64,000 bases of DNA from VRUE01 sp963718775 (GTDB lineage: Bacteria; Actinomycetota; Thermoleophilia; Solirubrobacterales; 70-9), in the NCBI GenBank assembly GCA_963718775.1, contig OY970377.1, positions 496,001-560,000 on the forward strand, in the 5' to 3' direction. Below, in pieces: positions 34,972-43,530 of this stretch; the first letter of the stretch is position 1; every line of letters starts with the position of its first letter. Below the pieces are notes generated by a model. That model did no database searches. It saw only the letters and a list, made by a program, of their open reading frames with translations, and was not told the origin of the DNA. The translations under genes were made by a program, and so were the position numbers.

Positions 34972-36728
34972 CCACCCCCCTCCTGACGGTGAGTTCGTGT
35001 TTCTTCGCGTATACGACGAAAAAGTGGGAAGTCACCGGTTGAGTGGAGGGCCTCGGCGCCCTGCTCTGGGGTGATGACGCCCGGCAGGTCGAGGACACGG
35101 GCCACCTCGGTGGCGAAGTACCAGCCGCCGGAGAGGATCTCGGCCGCCGGCCCATCGGCAATCACGACTCCGTCCCCAAGCAACACAACCCGCTCGGCAA
35201 AGGCAGCTGCGAACTCGACGTCGTGGGTGGCGACCAGGACGCCGGCTCCGCGGGCCGCGAGCTGCTCGATCAACTCTCCGAGGTCGTGCTTCCGAGCTCG
35301 ATCCATGCCCCTCGTTGGCTCGTCGAGCGCTACGGCTCCCGGAAGGTGCTCGCCTTCCATACGCCCCGCCAAAGCAATCGCCAGCGCCAGTCGCTGCCGC
35401 TCGCCACCGGAAAGGTCTCGAGGGTCGGCGTCTATCGCGTGCCCCAATCCGACGACCTCGAGGGCAGCAAGCCCCTCGTCCCCCGGCAGCTCATCCCCGA
35501 CCCGCTCACGAACCAGATAGTCGCTCGGATTCTGAGTCAGGAGGGCGATGCCAGCGGGTGCCTCGACCTTGCCGCGGACCGGATCGAGAAGGCCAGCGGC
35601 TGCCTTCAGCAGGGTGCTCTTGCCGGCGCCGTTGCGGCCCATAAGCGCCACTCGTTCACCTGACCCCACCTTCAGGTCGATGCCTCGAAGGACATCGCGC
35701 TGGGTGTCTTCGCGGGGGAGCTCTACCCAGAGGTTTTGGGACGTAAGCGTTACGACGGAAGGGAGGCGGACCCCCTCCTCACTCAACTTTTTCGGTGGGG
35801 CGGGATTGATTTCGCCCGGGCCGGTTGGCGAAAAAGTACAAGCCGTTCGGAGGGGGTCCGCCTCCCTTCCGTCGGAGGCTTGCGTTGATGTGAGGGTTCG
35901 GCGGGCGTCGCGGACGCCCACGGGTAGGGGTTCGATGCCGGCGAGCGAGAAGAGGCGGGCGGCGGGGGTCTCCAGGGCCGCATCTGCACCTTGAGCCCAA
36001 GTGAGGAAATCGTGGGACGAGCCATCGAAGCTGATCGCGCCCGAGGTCATCGCGATCACTCGGTCCGCGGCGGCGAGACAACGCTCAAGACGATGCTCAG
36101 CCAAGAGAACCGTCACGCCCCACTCCTCGTTCAGGCGCCGCAGCAGCCAGATCAGCTCATCGCCCGCTACAGGGTCCAGCTGGGACGTCGGCTCGTCGAG
36201 AAGAATGAGGCGGGGCCGGGTGACAAGAGCTGCAGCAAGGGCCACACGCTGTAGCTCTCCCCCAGAAAGGGTGTCTACGGCCCTATCCAGCAAGTGTGGA
36301 ATGGCGAGGGCTAGAGCTACCTCCTCGACGGCTCTTGCTCTTGAAGCTTGCGGGTCGCCACGCAGCTCAAGTGGAAGCTCGATCTCGGCCGAGACCGTGG
36401 TTGAGACGACCTGGGTCTCTGGGTCCTGGGCCACGTAGCCGACGGCGGCGGCCAGCTCTCCAGGGCCGGAGGCGATGGCGTCGAGGCCGGCAACCTCGAT
36501 GCGGCCCTCTATCTCGCCGCCATGGAAGTGCGGGACCAAGCCGCAGGCCGCCCGCAGGAGTGTCGACTTGCCGCTGGCCGAGCGGCCGGCGAGGAGGGCG
36601 AACTCGCCGGGGGCCAACTCCAGGGAGAGGTCGCGCAGGGCGGGCTGTGCCGCGTGGGGGTAGCTGTAGGTGAGCCCCTCGATCGCCAGGGCCGGGACGG
36701 CGCGGGTCGGGGTCGCCAGGTTCGTCAT
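34968..36728 (-). CDS. Double-domain ECF/CbiO-type ABC ATPase with palindromes in linker and tail
   Basis: A 586-residue protein with two ABC domains. Domain 1: Walker A LLAGRSASGKSTLLRAA, Q-loop YVAQDPETQVV, signature LSGGELQRVALAAAL, Walker B LILLDEPTSQLD. Domain 2: Walker A ALMGRNGAGKSTLLKAA, signature LSGGERQRLALAIAL, Walker B AVALDEPTRGMD. This equals fused EcfA and EcfA'. The interdomain linker (about residues 285-325) is encoded by the large inverted repeat at 35753-35874, and the last 15 or so residues by the element at 34987-35037. ATG at 36728 is 46 bases downstream of ecfT. It should energise the S-component at 33094. Confidence 0.92.
   Translation of the reverse strand: MTNLATPTRAVPALAIEGLTYSYPHAAQPALRDLSLELAPGEFALLAGRSASGKSTLLRAACGLVPHFHGGEIEGRIEVAGLDAIASGPGELAAAVGYVAQDPETQVVSTTVSAEIELPLELRGDPQASRARAVEEVALALAIPHLLDRAVDTLSGGELQRVALAAALVTRPRLILLDEPTSQLDPVAGDELIWLLRRLNEEWGVTVLLAEHRLERCLAAADRVIAMTSGAISFDGSSHDFLTWAQGADAALETPAARLFSLAGIEPLPVGVRDARRTLTSTQASDGREADPLRTACTFSPTGPGEINPAPPKKLSEEGVRLPSVVTLTSQNLWVELPREDTQRDVLRGIDLKVGSGERVALMGRNGAGKSTLLKAAAGLLDPVRGKVEAPAGIALLTQNPSDYLVRERVGDELPGDEGLAALEVVGLGHAIDADPRDLSGGERQRLALAIALAGRMEGEHLPGAVALDEPTRGMDRARKHDLGELIEQLAARGAGVLVATHDVEFAAAFAERVVLLGDGVVIADGPAAEILSGGWYFATEVARVLDLPGVITPEQGAEALHSTGDFPLFRRIREETRTHRQEGGG
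34987..35037. repeat. Imperfect palindromic element at the 3' end of the ECF ATPase gene
   Basis: Outer arms CGGTGA (34987-34992) and TCACCG (35032-35037) extend inward imperfectly, with TTTCTTCG and CGAAAAAG in the inner stem. It resembles the murF element at 16104-16154 in sequence (GTTCGTGTTTCTTCGCG versus CTTCGTCTTTATTCGCG) and keeps the reading frame open. Confidence 0.55.
35753..35874. repeat. Large inverted repeat, variable-arm family, copy 3, in-frame in an ABC gene
   Basis: Perfect 26-bp arms at 35753-35778 and 35849-35874 (arm contains GAAGGGAGGCGGACCCCC). Inner sequences CTCAACTTTTTCG and CGAAAAAGTACAAG match the other two copies. The element lies in the linker between the two ABC domains and keeps the frame, adding about 40 residues. 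Confidence 0.85.
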
Positions 36729-36764
36729 CGCAGCCCCCCGGCGTACGCTTCGAAGCAAATCCCG

Positions 36765-36817
36765 GCGAACTGCATCAACTTCTCCCTCTGCCAGATAGAG
36801 AAGTTGATGCAGTTCGC
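36765..36817. repeat. Short palindromic repeat, constant-arm family, copy 2, supplying the ecfT stop
   Basis: Perfect 20-bp arms at 36765-36784 and 36798-36817 containing AACTGCATCAACTTCTC around a 13-base loop. The ecfT reading frame enters this element and stops inside it at 36775, so the last dozen codons and the stop come from the repeat. Confidence 0.87.
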
Positions 36818-37749
36818 AAATCGAGCGGAGGACGAGCTGCGAGGCGGCGCGGCTTGCGGCGCAGCGGCGCCAGGCCGCTGAGCAGGAGCAGGGCCGAGAG
36901 GACGAGGGTCGCCGAGGCGGCGCCGACCTCGACGACCGGATAGGCCTGGAAGTCGTCGGCGCCCAGCGCCTTGGCGGCGATCGCCGCGACCAGAACCGTC
37001 GCGCCCACCGTGTAGAAGCGCCGGTCGAAGCGCGACCGGCGGGTGAAGGGCTTGGGATGACTGGGCCTCCACGGTCTGCCGGCGAAACGCTTGGAGGGCG
37101 CCAGCGAGTAGCCGCGCAGCTCCAGGGTCGCGGCGACGTCGACGGCACGGTCGAGCGACCCGGCGAGGAGGCGGCGGGCCAGCGGCGCCCGCCCCACCGG
37201 CGCCGCCCCTGGGCCGCGCAGCCGCGCCGCGTCGCGCAGCCGGCCGGCGTCGGCCGCCGCGACCGGGACCAGGCGGGAGACCAGCGTCGCGGTCAGCGCC
37301 GAGCGGCCAGCCAGCGGGCGCAAGGCACGGAGGACGCGGTCGGGGTCGACGCAGGCCGAGTAGATCGCGAAGGCGACCATCACCACGGCCGCGCGCAGGC
37401 CGAAGACCGCGCCGGCGGCGATCGCCTCGGCCGTGACGTTGACCTGGCCGAAGAGCGGCCACTCCCCCAACCTGGCCAGCACCGTCTCACCGCGGCTGAC
37501 GACGAGGGCGTTGACGACGACGATCAGCAGCGCCAGCGTCAGACCCATCCAGAGCGCCGCCCGCACCGCCCGCTGCGCTCCGGCCAGCCGGCCGGCAAGC
37601 ACCAGAGCAAAGCCGGTTGCGGCGAGCACGAACGGGTTCGAGTAGACGAAGGCGACCACGGTCAGCGCGCCCAGGTAGACGACCGCTGCGGCGGGTGAGG
37701 CCGACTGCAGCGGCGCGGGCCGCGGTGTGTAGGCGAACGGCGATCTCAT
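36775..37749 (-). CDS. ecfT: ECF transporter T component
   Basis: A 324-residue EcfT/CbiQ-like membrane protein that couples the ATPases to the S-component. Hydrophobic helices (AVVYLGALTVVAFVYSNPFV and more) lead to the coupling-helix motif region with Ala-Arg-Gly signatures (LRDAARLRGPGA and VAATLELRGYSLAP). Two further helices follow (TVGATVLVAAIAAKAL and ATLVLSALLLLSGLAPL). The C-terminal residues RTASTSLSGRGRS are encoded by the palindromic repeat. ATG at 37749 overlaps the stop of the lipoprotein gene. Confidence 0.88.
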   Translation of the reverse strand: MRSPFAYTPRPAPLQSASPAAAVVYLGALTVVAFVYSNPFVLAATGFALVLAGRLAGAQRAVRAALWMGLTLALLIVVVNALVVSRGETVLARLGEWPLFGQVNVTAEAIAAGAVFGLRAAVVMVAFAIYSACVDPDRVLRALRPLAGRSALTATLVSRLVPVAAADAGRLRDAARLRGPGAAPVGRAPLARRLLAGSLDRAVDVAATLELRGYSLAPSKRFAGRPWRPSHPKPFTRRSRFDRRFYTVGATVLVAAIAAKALGADDFQAYPVVEVGAASATLVLSALLLLSGLAPLRRKPRRLAARPPLDLRTASTSLSGRGRS

Positions 37750-38663
37750 CGGACCGGCAGCGGCGTCCTCTCCCCCGTTTCGACCGCCACCGCGTAATGG
37801 TCGCGCAGATCGGCCGTGTCGAGCAGCTCCGCGGCGGCCTGCGCGCCGGCGACGCTTGGCCCGGTCACCACCCAGGCCGGCGGCGCGTCGAAGCGCCGTG
37901 TCGCCGCGACCAAACCCGCCGCGGCGCCGAAGGTCGATTCCGCCTCACCCTCTTCGCCGAAGCCGCGCAGCACGTAGCCGCCCCCCCGTGGCTGGAAGTC
38001 GGCGAAGACGCCGCTGGCCTGCGGCCCGTCCTCGATCTGCGCCGCCGCCGGATCCTCCCGCACTCGCGCCCAGGGGCCGACGAGCACCCGGATCGCGTCG
38101 TCGGGCGAGCCATTCGCGACCGCGACCCCGGCGCCCTCCAGCTTCTCGCGCGCCGTGCCACACGCCGTTCCCCCGCCCAGGCACTCGACGACAACCGGGT
38201 GTCGCTTGCCGTCGTAGCCGCCGAGGAAAGGCTGGGGCCAGGAGCCGACCACGGCCGGCACCCCCGCGGCCACCGCGCTCCAGTCGTGGTAGTCCCACCA
38301 GACCGACTCGCCGCCGCGCAGCCTGTAGTCCGCCGCGCCGACCGTCGCCTCGACCCCGTTGACGTAGTAGAGCCAGTCGAGCGAGCCCGAGACGCTCTCC
38401 TGCGCTTCCAGCCCCTCGATCGACTGCACGAAGCCGCCGCCGTAGCGAGTCGTTATGTCAGCGCTGCCTTCGAGCGCCCGCATCACCGTGTCGGACTCGG
38501 TCAGGTCATCGAGCCGGCGGTGCAGCACCGGCGCCGCACCGTAGTCCCGCGTCACGGTCAAATCAACCGCCCCGACGTCCTCGCCGGGCCCGAGACCGCA
38601 GCCGGCGGTCGCGAGCGCTGCCGAGAGCAGCGCGATCGCGACCGCCGTGCAGGGGCCCCTCAT
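37746..38663 (-). CDS. Lipoprotein with transcobalamin C-terminal-like (DUF4430) domain
   Basis: A 305-residue protein with a lipoprotein signal peptide: MRGPCTAVAIALLSAALA followed by the lipobox TAGC, so it should be anchored outside the membrane by Cys21. Residues about 35-140 match DUF4430, with LTVTRDYG, SDTVMRALEGSADITTRYGG, LDWLYYVNGVEATVGAADYR and GGESVWWDYHDW. DUF4430 resembles the C-terminal beta domain of transcobalamin and intrinsic factor. The remaining 165 residues have mixed alpha/beta character and no recognised motif. It sits between another DUF4430 gene and ecfT in the riboswitch operon, and probably binds corrinoid. Confidence 0.83.
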   Translation of the reverse strand: MRGPCTAVAIALLSAALATAGCGLGPGEDVGAVDLTVTRDYGAAPVLHRRLDDLTESDTVMRALEGSADITTRYGGGFVQSIEGLEAQESVSGSLDWLYYVNGVEATVGAADYRLRGGESVWWDYHDWSAVAAGVPAVVGSWPQPFLGGYDGKRHPVVVECLGGGTACGTAREKLEGAGVAVANGSPDDAIRVLVGPWARVREDPAAAQIEDGPQASGVFADFQPRGGGYVLRGFGEEGEAESTFGAAAGLVAATRRFDAPPAWVVTGPSVAGAQAAAELLDTADLRDHYAVAVETGERTPLPVR

Positions 38664-38668
38664 CCAGA

Positions 38669-39418
38669 TCAGCCCCCGGAGCAGGCCCCGTTGAGGCAGA
38701 CCGCGACCTGGTTGGACGGGATGTCCGTGCCGTGGGTGGCGGTCAGCACACCCGGCGCCGAGAGCGTCACCGCGGTCGTGCCGTCGGCGCCCGTGGGGGC
38801 GCTGGCGCCGGTCACCGAGACGCCGGCGGCCGGTGTCTTCTTGCCCTTGTCGTCGTAGGAGAAGACGCGGACCGTGAACGGCGTGTTCGGCGCCGCTTCG
38901 TGCGGCGCGATCAGCGCCAGCTCGGCGGGATAGGGATAGGGCTCCAGCGCCCAGAGGACTTCGTCGCCGTTGTGGAGCTTGACCAGTTCGCCGCCCTTGT
39001 TGGGGTTCTTGTGGTTGACCTTGAGGTACCAGGAGAGCTTCTTGGTCGTCTGGGACTTGCCGATCCCGCACAGCCCGAGGCCGAACTGGGAGAGGAAGTG
39101 GTCAGTGACCGACAGCGGCCGCAGCGCCGGCGTCAGCTTCGATGCCTGGCCCAGCACCCCCAGCGCCGTCGCTCCCTTGATCTGCACCGATTTGCCGCTG
39201 CCGCCGGTCCCGCCGCCGAGGCAGGTCGCCTTCGGGCTGGTCTTGATCGACGTCGTCTTGGCGTTGACGAACTCTTCGGCCAGCACCTTGCCGCCGCTGC
39301 CGACCACGCGCAGGCTGACGCGAGGCGCCTTGGCGGCGGCCAGCGCAACGCTGGAGAGCAACAGCAGGAGAGCCAGCGCGCACACGGCGGCCAGCCGGGA
39401 TGGAATGAATCTTGGCAT
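38669..39418 (-). CDS. Secreted DUF4430 protein, first gene of the cobalamin-riboswitch operon
   Basis: A 249-residue protein with a signal peptide (LAAVCALALLLLLSSVALAA). The DUF4430-like part has VSLRVVGSGGKVLAEEFV, SVTDHFLSQFGLGLCGIG, LSWYLKVNHKNPNKGGEL and VKLHNGDEVLWALEPYPYP. The segment before the domain is Lys/Thr rich. A C-terminal beta-sandwich-like region follows (PFTVRVFSYDDKGKKTPAAG to VAVCLNG). It begins about 35 bases downstream of the riboswitch and has an AGGAAAGG ribosome site. It likely captures corrinoid outside the cell together with the lipoprotein at 37746. Confidence 0.8.
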   Translation of the reverse strand: MPRFIPSRLAAVCALALLLLLSSVALAAAKAPRVSLRVVGSGGKVLAEEFVNAKTTSIKTSPKATCLGGGTGGSGKSVQIKGATALGVLGQASKLTPALRPLSVTDHFLSQFGLGLCGIGKSQTTKKLSWYLKVNHKNPNKGGELVKLHNGDEVLWALEPYPYPAELALIAPHEAAPNTPFTVRVFSYDDKGKKTPAAGVSVTGASAPTGADGTTAVTLSAPGVLTATHGTDIPSNQVAVCLNGACSGG

Positions 39419-39454
39419 TTAAGCCACCCTTTCCTCGAGGGTCGTCATGGCTGG

Positions 39455-39615
39455 CCGGGGACAGGTCTCCTGGCTCCCGGGGTGAGTCGGCCGCACCTTC
39501 CCGAGGACTCAGTGTCGTCCCCAGTGGCTGGCGCCAGGCGCCCGCAGCCTCCTTGACCCGGTCACAGTGGCGGGACCGCGCCGGCTTCGCACCGGACTTC
39601 CCTTGACCACCGACC
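39455..39615 (-). promoter_or_regulatory. Cobalamin riboswitch
   Basis: Read on the minus strand the leader has the classic conserved pieces in order: GGGAAGTCCGGTGCGAAGCC (about 39605-39584), GCGGTCCCGCCACTGTGACC, and the B12 box AGCCAGGAGACCTGTCC (39475-39459). The pairing arms and spacing fit the cobalamin class. It lies upstream of the gene at 39418, so cobalamin should repress the whole operon down to ecfT, the ATPase, the S-component and probably the nitroreductase and glpD. The stretch 39419-39799 otherwise contains only promoters. Confidence 0.93.
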
Positions 39616-39734
39616 GATTACGCGAGCGAGTCTATCCGCAACGTCGATGGCAAACGGTACGTCGCGATGCGGTGGCCACCAAGCCCACGCCATGCACCGG
39701 TAGAAGCTGATCGCTGGATTTTCGTCCAGTGGTC

Positions 39735-39764
39735 TTGGCTGTTCCAGCGGGCCGAGGCTAGGCT
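39735..39764 (+). promoter_or_regulatory. Promoter for the secreted protein gene at 39800
   Basis: TTGGCT (39735-39740) and TAGGCT (39759-39764) are 18 bases apart on the plus strand, ending 36 bases before the GTG start. The -10 and its following CGCGCCG are identical to those at the glnK promoter (43499). Confidence 0.55.
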
Positions 39765-39799
39765 CGCGCCGCACACTGGGTTCGATCGAGGGGGAGATT

Positions 39800-40501
39800 G
39801 TGAGACAGGGGATGCGGCTCTCGCCGCCGGCATTGGCGATCTCGATCCTGGCGCTGTTCGTGGCGCTCGGCGGGACGGTCTACGCGGCGAAGAAGGCGAA
39901 GATCAACGGCAAGGCGGTGAAGGTGAAGTCGCTGCCCGGCAACCGCGTGAAGATGCACTCGATCCCCGCCAACCGGCTGCAGCCGGGCGCGCTCGCCAAG
40001 CTGGGCGCCGTACAGCAATCCGGGCCGATCACCGGGGCCGAAATCGACGAGCTCAGCCTCGGCCAGGTGCCCAACGCCGCCCACGCCGAAACGGCCGACC
40101 AGGCCCAGAGCGCGGTCGACGCGCAGAACGCGCTCAACGCCGTCAACGCGATCAACGCCAGCACCGTCAACGGCCACGGCGCCGGCTGCCTGCCCGGCAC
40201 CCAGGCCTTCGCCGGCGCCTGCTGGCAGAGCTCGTCGAGCGAGACGGCGCTGAGCGCACCGGCCGCCGCTTCGTCCTGCGCCGTGCAGGGCGGGACGCTG
40301 CCGGAGGCGCTGCAGCTTGCTGTCTTCGCTCAACAGCCTGGTGTCATCTTGGACAAAGACGACGAGTGGGCTAGTGACGTCACCAATATGACCGGCCCTG
40401 ATGAATATGCCGTTGTAACGGTGACAGCCGGAGGAAATGTTGACTTCACCGCCTCAACCAACACACGCAAGTTCCGCTGCGTGATCCCACTGCTCAGATA
40501 G
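39800..40501 (+). CDS. Secreted protein of the Thermoleophilia surface-protein type
   Basis: A 233-residue protein from GTG 39800. The N-terminus MRLSPPALAISILALFVALG and GTVYAAKKAKINGKAV is a signal/anchor characteristic of many secreted Solirubrobacterales proteins. A repetitive middle part follows (VKSLPGNRVKMHSIPANRL, then AQSAVDAQNALNAVNAINAS), with a Cys-containing segment (GAGCLPGTQAFAGACW) and a C-terminal beta-rich part (EYAVVTVTAGGNVDF). The C-terminal third has lower GC. No catalytic motif is seen. It probably contributes to the cell surface. Confidence 0.8.
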   Translation: MRQGMRLSPPALAISILALFVALGGTVYAAKKAKINGKAVKVKSLPGNRVKMHSIPANRLQPGALAKLGAVQQSGPITGAEIDELSLGQVPNAAHAETADQAQSAVDAQNALNAVNAINASTVNGHGAGCLPGTQAFAGACWQSSSSETALSAPAAASSCAVQGGTLPEALQLAVFAQQPGVILDKDDEWASDVTNMTGPDEYAVVTVTAGGNVDFTASTNTRKFRCVIPLLR

Positions 40502-40516
40502 AGGCGCCCAGGAGGC

Positions 40517-41227
40517 TCAGGTTTTGACCAGGCCGCGCTCGAGCGCGTAGCGAACCAGCTCGGCGCGACTGGAGAGGCGCAGCTTCTGCTGGATGTGGGC
40601 GCGGTGGCTCTCCACCGTGCGGATGCTGATGTAGAGCTGCTCGGCGACCTCGGCGTTGGTGTGGCCGAGGGCGATCAGGCGCAGGACGTCGCGCTCGCGC
40701 TCGCTCAGCTCGTCGGCCCCCTGGGCATCCGAGCCAGCGGCGAGGCGGGCGCCGAGCGCCGGCTGCAGATAGATGTCGCCGTCGGCGGCGCTGCGCACCG
40801 CCTGAACCAGCTCGGCATCGGCCGCGTCCTTCAAGACGTAGCCGCGCACTCCCGCCTGCAGGGCGCGGCGGGCGAAGGCTGGCTCGTTCTGCATCGTCAG
40901 CACGACGATCTCGGTCTCGGGCGAGGCCTCGCGGATGTCCGGCACCGCATCGAGGCTGGAACGACCCGGCATGTTGAGGTCGAGGATCAGCACCGCCGGT
41001 TTGTGGCCGCGCACGTAGCGGACCGCGCTGTCGACGTCCCCCGCCTCGGCGACGACCTCGAAGCCCGGCTCGGCGTCGAGCAACATGCGCAGGGCATTGC
41101 GCACGACCGTGTGATCGTCGGCGAGCACGATCGTCGTCGTCGCTTTCTCCTCCGTGCCGCTGCTCACCGGATCGGCTTGCACAGCGGTGAAATTACCTGC
41201 GGCGGCGGGGTGCTGGCCAGTGCTCAT
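40517..41227 (-). CDS. NarL/LuxR-family response regulator
   Basis: A 236-residue regulator. Receiver: IVLADDHTVVRNALRMLLD, phospho-Asp in VLILDLNMPGRSS, and switch Thr/Lys in IVVLTMQNEPAF and GYVLKDAADAEL. LuxR-type HTH: LSERERDVLRLIALGHTNAE and ISIRTVESHRAHIQQKL. The first 25 residues may be a leader before the receiver. It is divergent from the GAF-domain kinase at 41362, with only 134 bases between, so the two form a likely signalling pair. Confidence 0.93.
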   Translation of the reverse strand: MSTGQHPAAAGNFTAVQADPVSSGTEEKATTTIVLADDHTVVRNALRMLLDAEPGFEVVAEAGDVDSAVRYVRGHKPAVLILDLNMPGRSSLDAVPDIREASPETEIVVLTMQNEPAFARRALQAGVRGYVLKDAADAELVQAVRSAADGDIYLQPALGARLAAGSDAQGADELSERERDVLRLIALGHTNAEVAEQLYISIRTVESHRAHIQQKLRLSSRAELVRYALERGLVKT

Positions 41228-41361
41228 ACCTCCATCTAACCCCTCCTCCCTGATAGCGACATCGGTGTTTTTCCGCGAACCTCCTTAATCAACGGACTTT
41301 GAGTATTGGAGTCAGAACGATAGGATGGGTACAGCCCAAGGTTTCGGAGGGAAGGGCTGGG

Positions 41362-43096
41362 ATGGCACAGGGGTACGACAGCAGCGCTCTCGACGAGCCC
41401 CGGCTACGAGAGCTGATCGACGTAGGCCGCAGCTTGGTGGCCGAGTTGGACCCCGAGTTGATCTTCCGCCAGGTGCTCGAAGTGGCAAGCGAGCTGACCG
41501 GGGCGCGCTACGCGGCGCTGGGCGTGCTCGACGAGGATCGCCACGAGCTGGAGCGCTTCATCACCCACGGCATCGACGAGGAGGCGCGACGCGTTATCGG
41601 CAACCTGCCGCGCGGCCGCGGCGTCCTTGGCCTGCTGATCGAGCAGCCGCGGCCGCTGCGCCTCGGCGAAGTCGGCCCCCACCCCCGCTCCTACGGCTTC
41701 CCGCCCGGCCACCCGCCGATGTCGACCTTCCTCGGCGTGCCAGTGATGATCCGCGGCCACGCCTGGGGCAACCTCTACCTGACCGAGAAGGAGAAGGGCG
41801 AGTTCGACGAGGCCGACGAGCAGTCGGCGGTGATCCTCGCCGAGTGGACCGCGATCGCGGTCGAGAACGCGCGCCTCTACCGCAGCGTCGACAGCCGCCG
41901 CGACGAGATGGAGCACGCCGTCCACCGGCTCGAAGCGACGACCGAGATCGCCCGCGCGGTCGGCGGCGAAACCGACCTCGACCGCATCCTCGAGATCGTC
42001 GTCAAGCGCGGGCGGGCGCTGGTCGACGCTCGCTCGCTGCTGATCCTGCTGCGCGACGGCGAGGAGTTGGTCTCAGCTTCGGTCGCCGGCGAGCAGCGCC
42101 GGCGCGATAACAGAGGCACGGGTCCCGATCGGCGGCTCGGTCCCCGGCCAGGTCCTCGAGGCGCGGGCGCCGCGCCGCATCCACGACCTCGATCCCAGCC
42201 TGATGGCCAGGCCGGGCAGCCCTGACGTCGGCGTCACCGCGCTGCTAGTCCCGCTCGTCTTCCGCGGCCAGTCGCTTGGCGTGCTCGTCGCGCTCGACCC
42301 GCTCGGCCGCGATGCAGGCTTCAGCGACGAGGACGAGGAGGTGCTGGTCTCCTTCGCCGCCAGCGCCGCGACCGCTGTCGCCACAGCGCAGTCGGTCGCC
42401 GAAGATCGGACCCGCGACAGCATCGCCGCGACCGAGCGCGAGCGCGGCCGCTGGGCGCGCGAGTTGCACGACGAGTCGCTGCAGAGCCTCGCCGGCCTGC
42501 GTGTGCTGCTCTCGGCGGCGCGGCGCGGCGACCCTGAGGAAGCCGACCGCCTGCTTACCCAGGGGATCGAGCAGGTCGACGCGGCAATCGCCGAGATGCG
42601 GCGCCTGATCGCCGACCTGCGCCCGACCGCGCTCGACGAGCTCGGCCTGGGCGCCGCCCTGGAGGCGCTGGGCGAACGCACGGCGCTGGGCGACGCGATC
42701 GAGGTCGAGATGAACATCGACCTCGACTTCCACTCCGGCCGCAGCGAGGTCCGCCTGCTCGGCGAGATCGAGGACACGGTCTACCGGCTCGTCCAGGAGG
42801 CGCTCAACAACGCCAGGCAACACGGTGAAACAGACCATGCCCGGGTCGACGTCAGCGAGGACGGCGACACCTTGCGGGTGCGGGTCTCCGACGAAGGCTG
42901 CGGCTTCGACCCCAGCGCCGCCACCGACGGCTTCGGCCTGGTCGGCATGCGCGAACGCGTCGCGCTCGCCGGCGGGACGCTCGACCTGCAGAGCGCGCCC
43001 GGCAAGGGCACCACGATCGTCGCCTTACTCCCTGCCGTAGACCGCGCCGCGCCGGACGAGCCCGACGAGCCTCAGGCGCCGAGCATGGCGCGATAG
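41362..43096 (+). CDS. GAF-GAF sensor histidine kinase (NarL-pair type), one frameshift
   Basis: Cytosolic DevS/NreB-type kinase of about 577 residues. GAF1 is at 30-170 (ELTGARYAALGVLDEDRHEL and STFLGVPVMIRGHAWGNLYL). GAF2 starts near residue 200 (TTEIARAVGGETDLDRILEI) and continues across the frameshift (VPIGGSVPGQVLEARAPRR). HisKA_3 has the motif ERERGRWARELHDESLQSLA; the ATPase part has YRLVQEALNNARQHGE and GFGLVGMRERVALAGG. One extra base near 42105, in GCCGGCGCG, breaks the frame. The ATG at 41362 follows GGAGGGAAGG. It likely phosphorylates the regulator at 40517. Confidence 0.9.
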
Positions 43097-43443
43097 AAGC
43101 TGTAGTCCCGACGGTCCGGGCGCAGATTCGAGGCCAGCGCCAGGTGATGGCGGGCGCGCTCGGTCTCACCCGTCTTGGCCAGCGCCCGGCCAAGGCAGAA
43201 GTGCGCGTAGTCGTTGACCTGGTGGCGCTCGACCACCGCTTTGAACTCGATCGCGGCGGCGGCGAAGCGGCCGGAGCGAAAGTAGGCACGGCCCAGCGCC
43301 TCGCGCACCGAGGACTTCTCCGGCGCCCGTCGCGCCGCCTCCTCGAGCGGCGTCGCCGCCTCCTCGAAGTCCTCCTCCTCGAGCAACTCGATACCGCGCC
43401 GGTAGAGCGTGAAGGTGGAGTCGACCTGTCGCTCTGATGGCAT
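43072..43443 (-). CDS. TPR-repeat protein
   Basis: A 123-residue all-helical protein starting at ATG 43443 (MPSERQVDSTFTLYRRGIEL). At least three TPR-like repeats are visible: YRRGIELLEEEDFEEAATPL, SSVREALGRAYFRSGRFAAA and YAHFCLGRALAKTGETERAR. The final helix is LRPDRRDYSFYRAMLGA. TPR domains hold protein complexes together; the partner is unknown. Its 3' end overlaps the end of the sensor kinase by 25 bases, and it diverges from glnK. Confidence 0.85.
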   Translation of the reverse strand: MPSERQVDSTFTLYRRGIELLEEEDFEEAATPLEEAARRAPEKSSVREALGRAYFRSGRFAAAAIEFKAVVERHQVNDYAHFCLGRALAKTGETERARHHLALASNLRPDRRDYSFYRAMLGA

Positions 43444-43474
43444 CGGCAAAGTGTAGGACGCTGAGCGGCCCGGC

Positions 43475-43504
43475 TTGACCGGAATTTCTCCAGATCGGTA
43501 GGCT
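43475..43504 (+). promoter_or_regulatory. Promoter for glnK-amtB
   Basis: TTGACC (43475-43480) and TAGGCT (43499-43504) are 18 bases apart, 26 bases before the glnK start. The sequence TAGGCTCGCGCCG is the same as at the promoter at 39759. Confidence 0.6.
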
Positions 43505-43530
43505 CGCGCCGGGATGGGAAGGGGAGACGC

